Source: Prunella strophiata (lineage: Eukaryota > Chordata > Aves > Passeriformes > Prunellidae). Taken from it: DNA of 64,000 nucleotides. Below, piece by piece: positions 62,131-64,000 of the stretch. The first letter of the stretch is position 1, and the number at the start of each line of letters is the position of its first letter. A program made the position numbers and the translations under genes. The notes below the pieces were generated by a model that was given only the letters and a program-made list of their open reading frames with translations, was not told the DNA's origin and made no database searches. The DNA is taken from contig JAZBQD010000027.1 of NCBI GenBank assembly GCA_036583965.1, positions 22,061,001-22,125,000 on the forward strand, given 5' to 3'.

Positions 62131-64000
62131 CTTAAAAATAAAGAGAAGTTAGTGTCAATGGAATGCTCAGTCCAAGAATTAATCCAGTCTTTCTTTTTTC
62201 TCTTACATTTTAGAAATGTAGCATGTAGTTGGACAAACAAGACTGCATAAGAAGCACTTCCACAGTTTTTGGCATAGAGTGTTGCTCCTGTGGTTTATTC
62301 TGACTTGCTGTGTACATAACATCTCTGAAACTGTCTGCATCAGATATTCCAAGTTGTCACTCAGTGCTCTTTTGGTTCATAAAGTACCAAAAATACAGTT
62401 TTTAGAGTACCTAAGTTGTAAACATGTATGGTACCGAGTCTGCAAGTCATGTAATAACCTGCCCATATTGATGACACCCAGGTCTGGTTTGTGGTAACTG
62501 CACAGTGTGTGCCACAGTTCCTCTGGAGTGACTAAACATAACAATCAGTGGCTGCCAGCTTGCAAATGGAGTTCATCTCCCAGCTGCAGAAGGGACACTG
62601 CAGGTACATCATGAACCAACTGCAGGAACAGCAATTTATGCAATTTGTCATTTTATACTATACACCCTTTGCCAAAGGCAGTACAGCTCTGTACATCTGC
62701 AGCTCTGGACATCTCAGACTCCTCCATTCCTATCAGCAAGTGCCACTGCCCAAATGGTGGTGAGTGTGAATGTTCTCATTAGAATCAGTGCTCCCTAGAG
62801 AGAAATTATGCCCAAGGTTATGGGGACATTAGTGACCATGGTAAATAATCTCTTTTTTTTCTGTTAATTCATAAGATTTACTTACAAAGGTGGAGACCAC
62901 TCCCAGCCTGGTGCGACGAAGTGATTTTACTACTTGGAAAACATCTATTACTTCTTCTATTTCTGCACTTTCCAAAAGGGTCATTAAAGCACAAAATACA
63001 CCAGTCTGCTGTGATCCATCACTAGAAGATGATGCAAAATATACATGTAAATTTACAAAGTAAAATCAGAAGTCTTCTGACTAAATATTAGATTTATTTT
63101 TAAAACTTTATACTGAATTATATTTCCAAAGCATTTTTTACTGGACTGAAATTGTCACAATTATTTATACATGTAGGATTCACACAGGACATAGTTTATC
63201 TAGAGACTACCTGGAATTGAAGTTCCACTGAAATGGAAGAGGGAAATTCAAAATTTGAGACTTACAGTCTCAACTATTGTTAGCAGGATTATCTTCTGGC
63301 TTAGATGGCATGCAATGCTACTCCTGGAAATGGTCCTAGAAAAGTGCACTTGTATCCTGGAATGAGAGATGATCCTAAAAACTCTACTGGATGTTCACTA
63401 GTGCAAGTGCACTCTGACCTAGCATTTCCCCACAAAATAAGTGGGCCAGCCAAGAGGAGCTGCTCACAGCACCTGCTCTGTGCTCACACTTGCCCAAGAG
63501 AAGTGTGCTTTCTTTTCATCACTACAATCCAAAAGGCCAAGCTTGAGCAACTCAGGGAATCTTCTTGGGAGAGTTGAGCCTCCAGAAACACGGAAAGGCT
63601 TGTGAGGAAAGGTAGGCATCCCAAAATTACAGTAGCTATGTATACACAGAACTTAGAGCTAGGTGAATGTGTGTGCTGAATTCAGACCCACCAGCAGTGG
63701 ACAAGCAGTGGGACACTGCGGGTTCTCCTGTTGTCCTCAGTGACTGGTCTGGCTGGAAGTTTTTGTTTAATGTTGAGGATCATGCTGACTAAATCTTTGG
63801 GGGTTTCTGGAACATCACAGCCACTCCACTGATGGTACTGATACTGATACACCTTCTGAGTTTCTTTTGTCTGGAAAACAGCAGTGGAGATGTGGTTAAT
63901 GTTCAGGATAAAATATGGATTCACACTCTATTGCTGCTGATTAACAAAGGAAGAATTATATTCCTGAGGAACTGCAGGGTGATAGTTCTACCTCATGAAT
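61858..64000 (-). CDS. PTPRC: PTPRC (CD45) 3' part of gene, continues beyond the window
   Basis: CD45 is a single-pass transmembrane receptor tyrosine phosphatase of blood cells that controls Src-family kinases (Lck, Fyn, Lyn) in antigen-receptor signalling. Only its last three coding exons lie here: 63692-63870, 62886-63021 and 61858-62130. Together they give 195 residues. Bases 63871-64000 are intron with no exon. The ectodomain, the membrane segment, the catalytic D1 domain and the first part of D2 lie beyond the right edge. All three exons have consensus splice sites, matching phases and intact frames, so the gene looks functional. It is convergent with the miR-181a-1/b-1 transcription unit, as in mammals. 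Confidence 0.95.
62886..63021 (-). CDS. PTPRC: PTPRC (CD45) penultimate coding exon: D2 signature loop
   Basis: A 136-nt exon with acceptor CATCTTCTAG above 63021 and donor GTAAG at 62885-62881. It enters in phase 2 and leaves in phase 0, giving 45 codons plus the last base of a split codon. It encodes [20 protein letters not shown], then [16 protein letters not shown], and ends VVSTF. In active tyrosine phosphatases the signature is HCX5R. Here, as in mammalian CD45 D2, the Arg is replaced by Gln (GSQQTG), so this domain cannot carry out the normal thiol catalysis and acts as a pseudophosphatase supporting D1 and substrate binding. The intron to the last exon is 755 bp. Confidence 0.97.
63692..63870 (-). 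CDS. PTPRC: PTPRC (CD45) antepenultimate coding exon: D2 core
   Basis: A 179-nt exon with acceptor CTGTTTTCCAG above 63870 and donor GTGGGT at 63691-63686. It starts in phase 0 ([12 protein letters not shown]) and ends after two bases of a codon. It encodes the segment around [12 protein letters not shown], where active phosphatases carry the WPD acid loop. The loop Asp is missing, as in mammalian CD45 D2. Then come [11 protein letters not shown] and, at the end, RSVPLLVHC, the start of the signature loop. The split codon TG+T joined to the next exon gives Cys after HC, where I recall Arg in human. The intron to the next exon is 670 bp. Confidence 0.96.

Noticed and set aside
62279..62763. 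Two plus-strand open frames of 71-72 codons
   Set aside because: They lie antisense within the last PTPRC intron and show no domain or splice support.

Overview
The window is vertebrate nuclear DNA, almost certainly from a songbird (Passeriformes). The evidence is a 3' CR1 LINE end of the avian type (3055-3480), a tRNA-Ile-headed SINE with a CR1-like tail (13803-13917) of the TguSINE1 kind known from songbirds, an avian endogenous-retrovirus LTR (47708-48662), and spliced genes in long AT-rich non-coding DNA. Nearly all open reading frames are short chance ORFs. There is no prokaryotic content.

Two loci are recognised firmly. At the right end, on the minus strand, are the last three coding exons of PTPRC (CD45, the leukocyte receptor tyrosine phosphatase): 63692-63870, 62886-63021 and 61858-62130. 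They encode the end of the second, pseudophosphatase domain (D2) and the cytoplasmic tail. Splice sites and phases all agree (0 to 2, 2 to 0, stop), and together they give 195 residues. The 3'UTR probably runs down to about 60.89 kb. On the plus strand at 25.24-25.53 kb lies the miR-181a-1/miR-181b-1 cluster, with 5p and 3p arms matching the vertebrate microRNAs. In mammals the miR-181a1/b1 host lncRNA also lies just beyond the 3' end of PTPRC, convergent with it. The window therefore shows this synteny preserved in a bird, with about 36 kb between the cluster and the PTPRC stop codon.

Layout: 1-25 kb is gene-free, with a perfect 503-nt poly-T run (792-1294), a 28-bp perfect palindrome, one CR1, one SINE and old repeat relics. 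The miR-181 cluster sits at 25.1-26.2 kb with candidate splice sites and a poly(A) signal. The 26-44.6 kb stretch is gene-free and holds an inverted repeat that could form a long hairpin (32724-32788). A GC-rich minisatellite with a 41-bp period lies at 44.7-45.3 kb, and an ERV LTR in minus orientation at 47.7-48.7 kb. The 48.7-60.9 kb stretch is gene-free, and PTPRC fills the rest.

CD45 sets Src-family kinase activity in lymphocyte antigen-receptor signalling, and miR-181a is known to tune T-cell receptor sensitivity by repressing several phosphatases. The two neighbours therefore act in the same physiology. Whether they share regulation is not visible here. I found no clearly new gene system. 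The best leads are the poly-T run, the minisatellite, the hairpins and the possible short intron immediately upstream of miR-181a-1.
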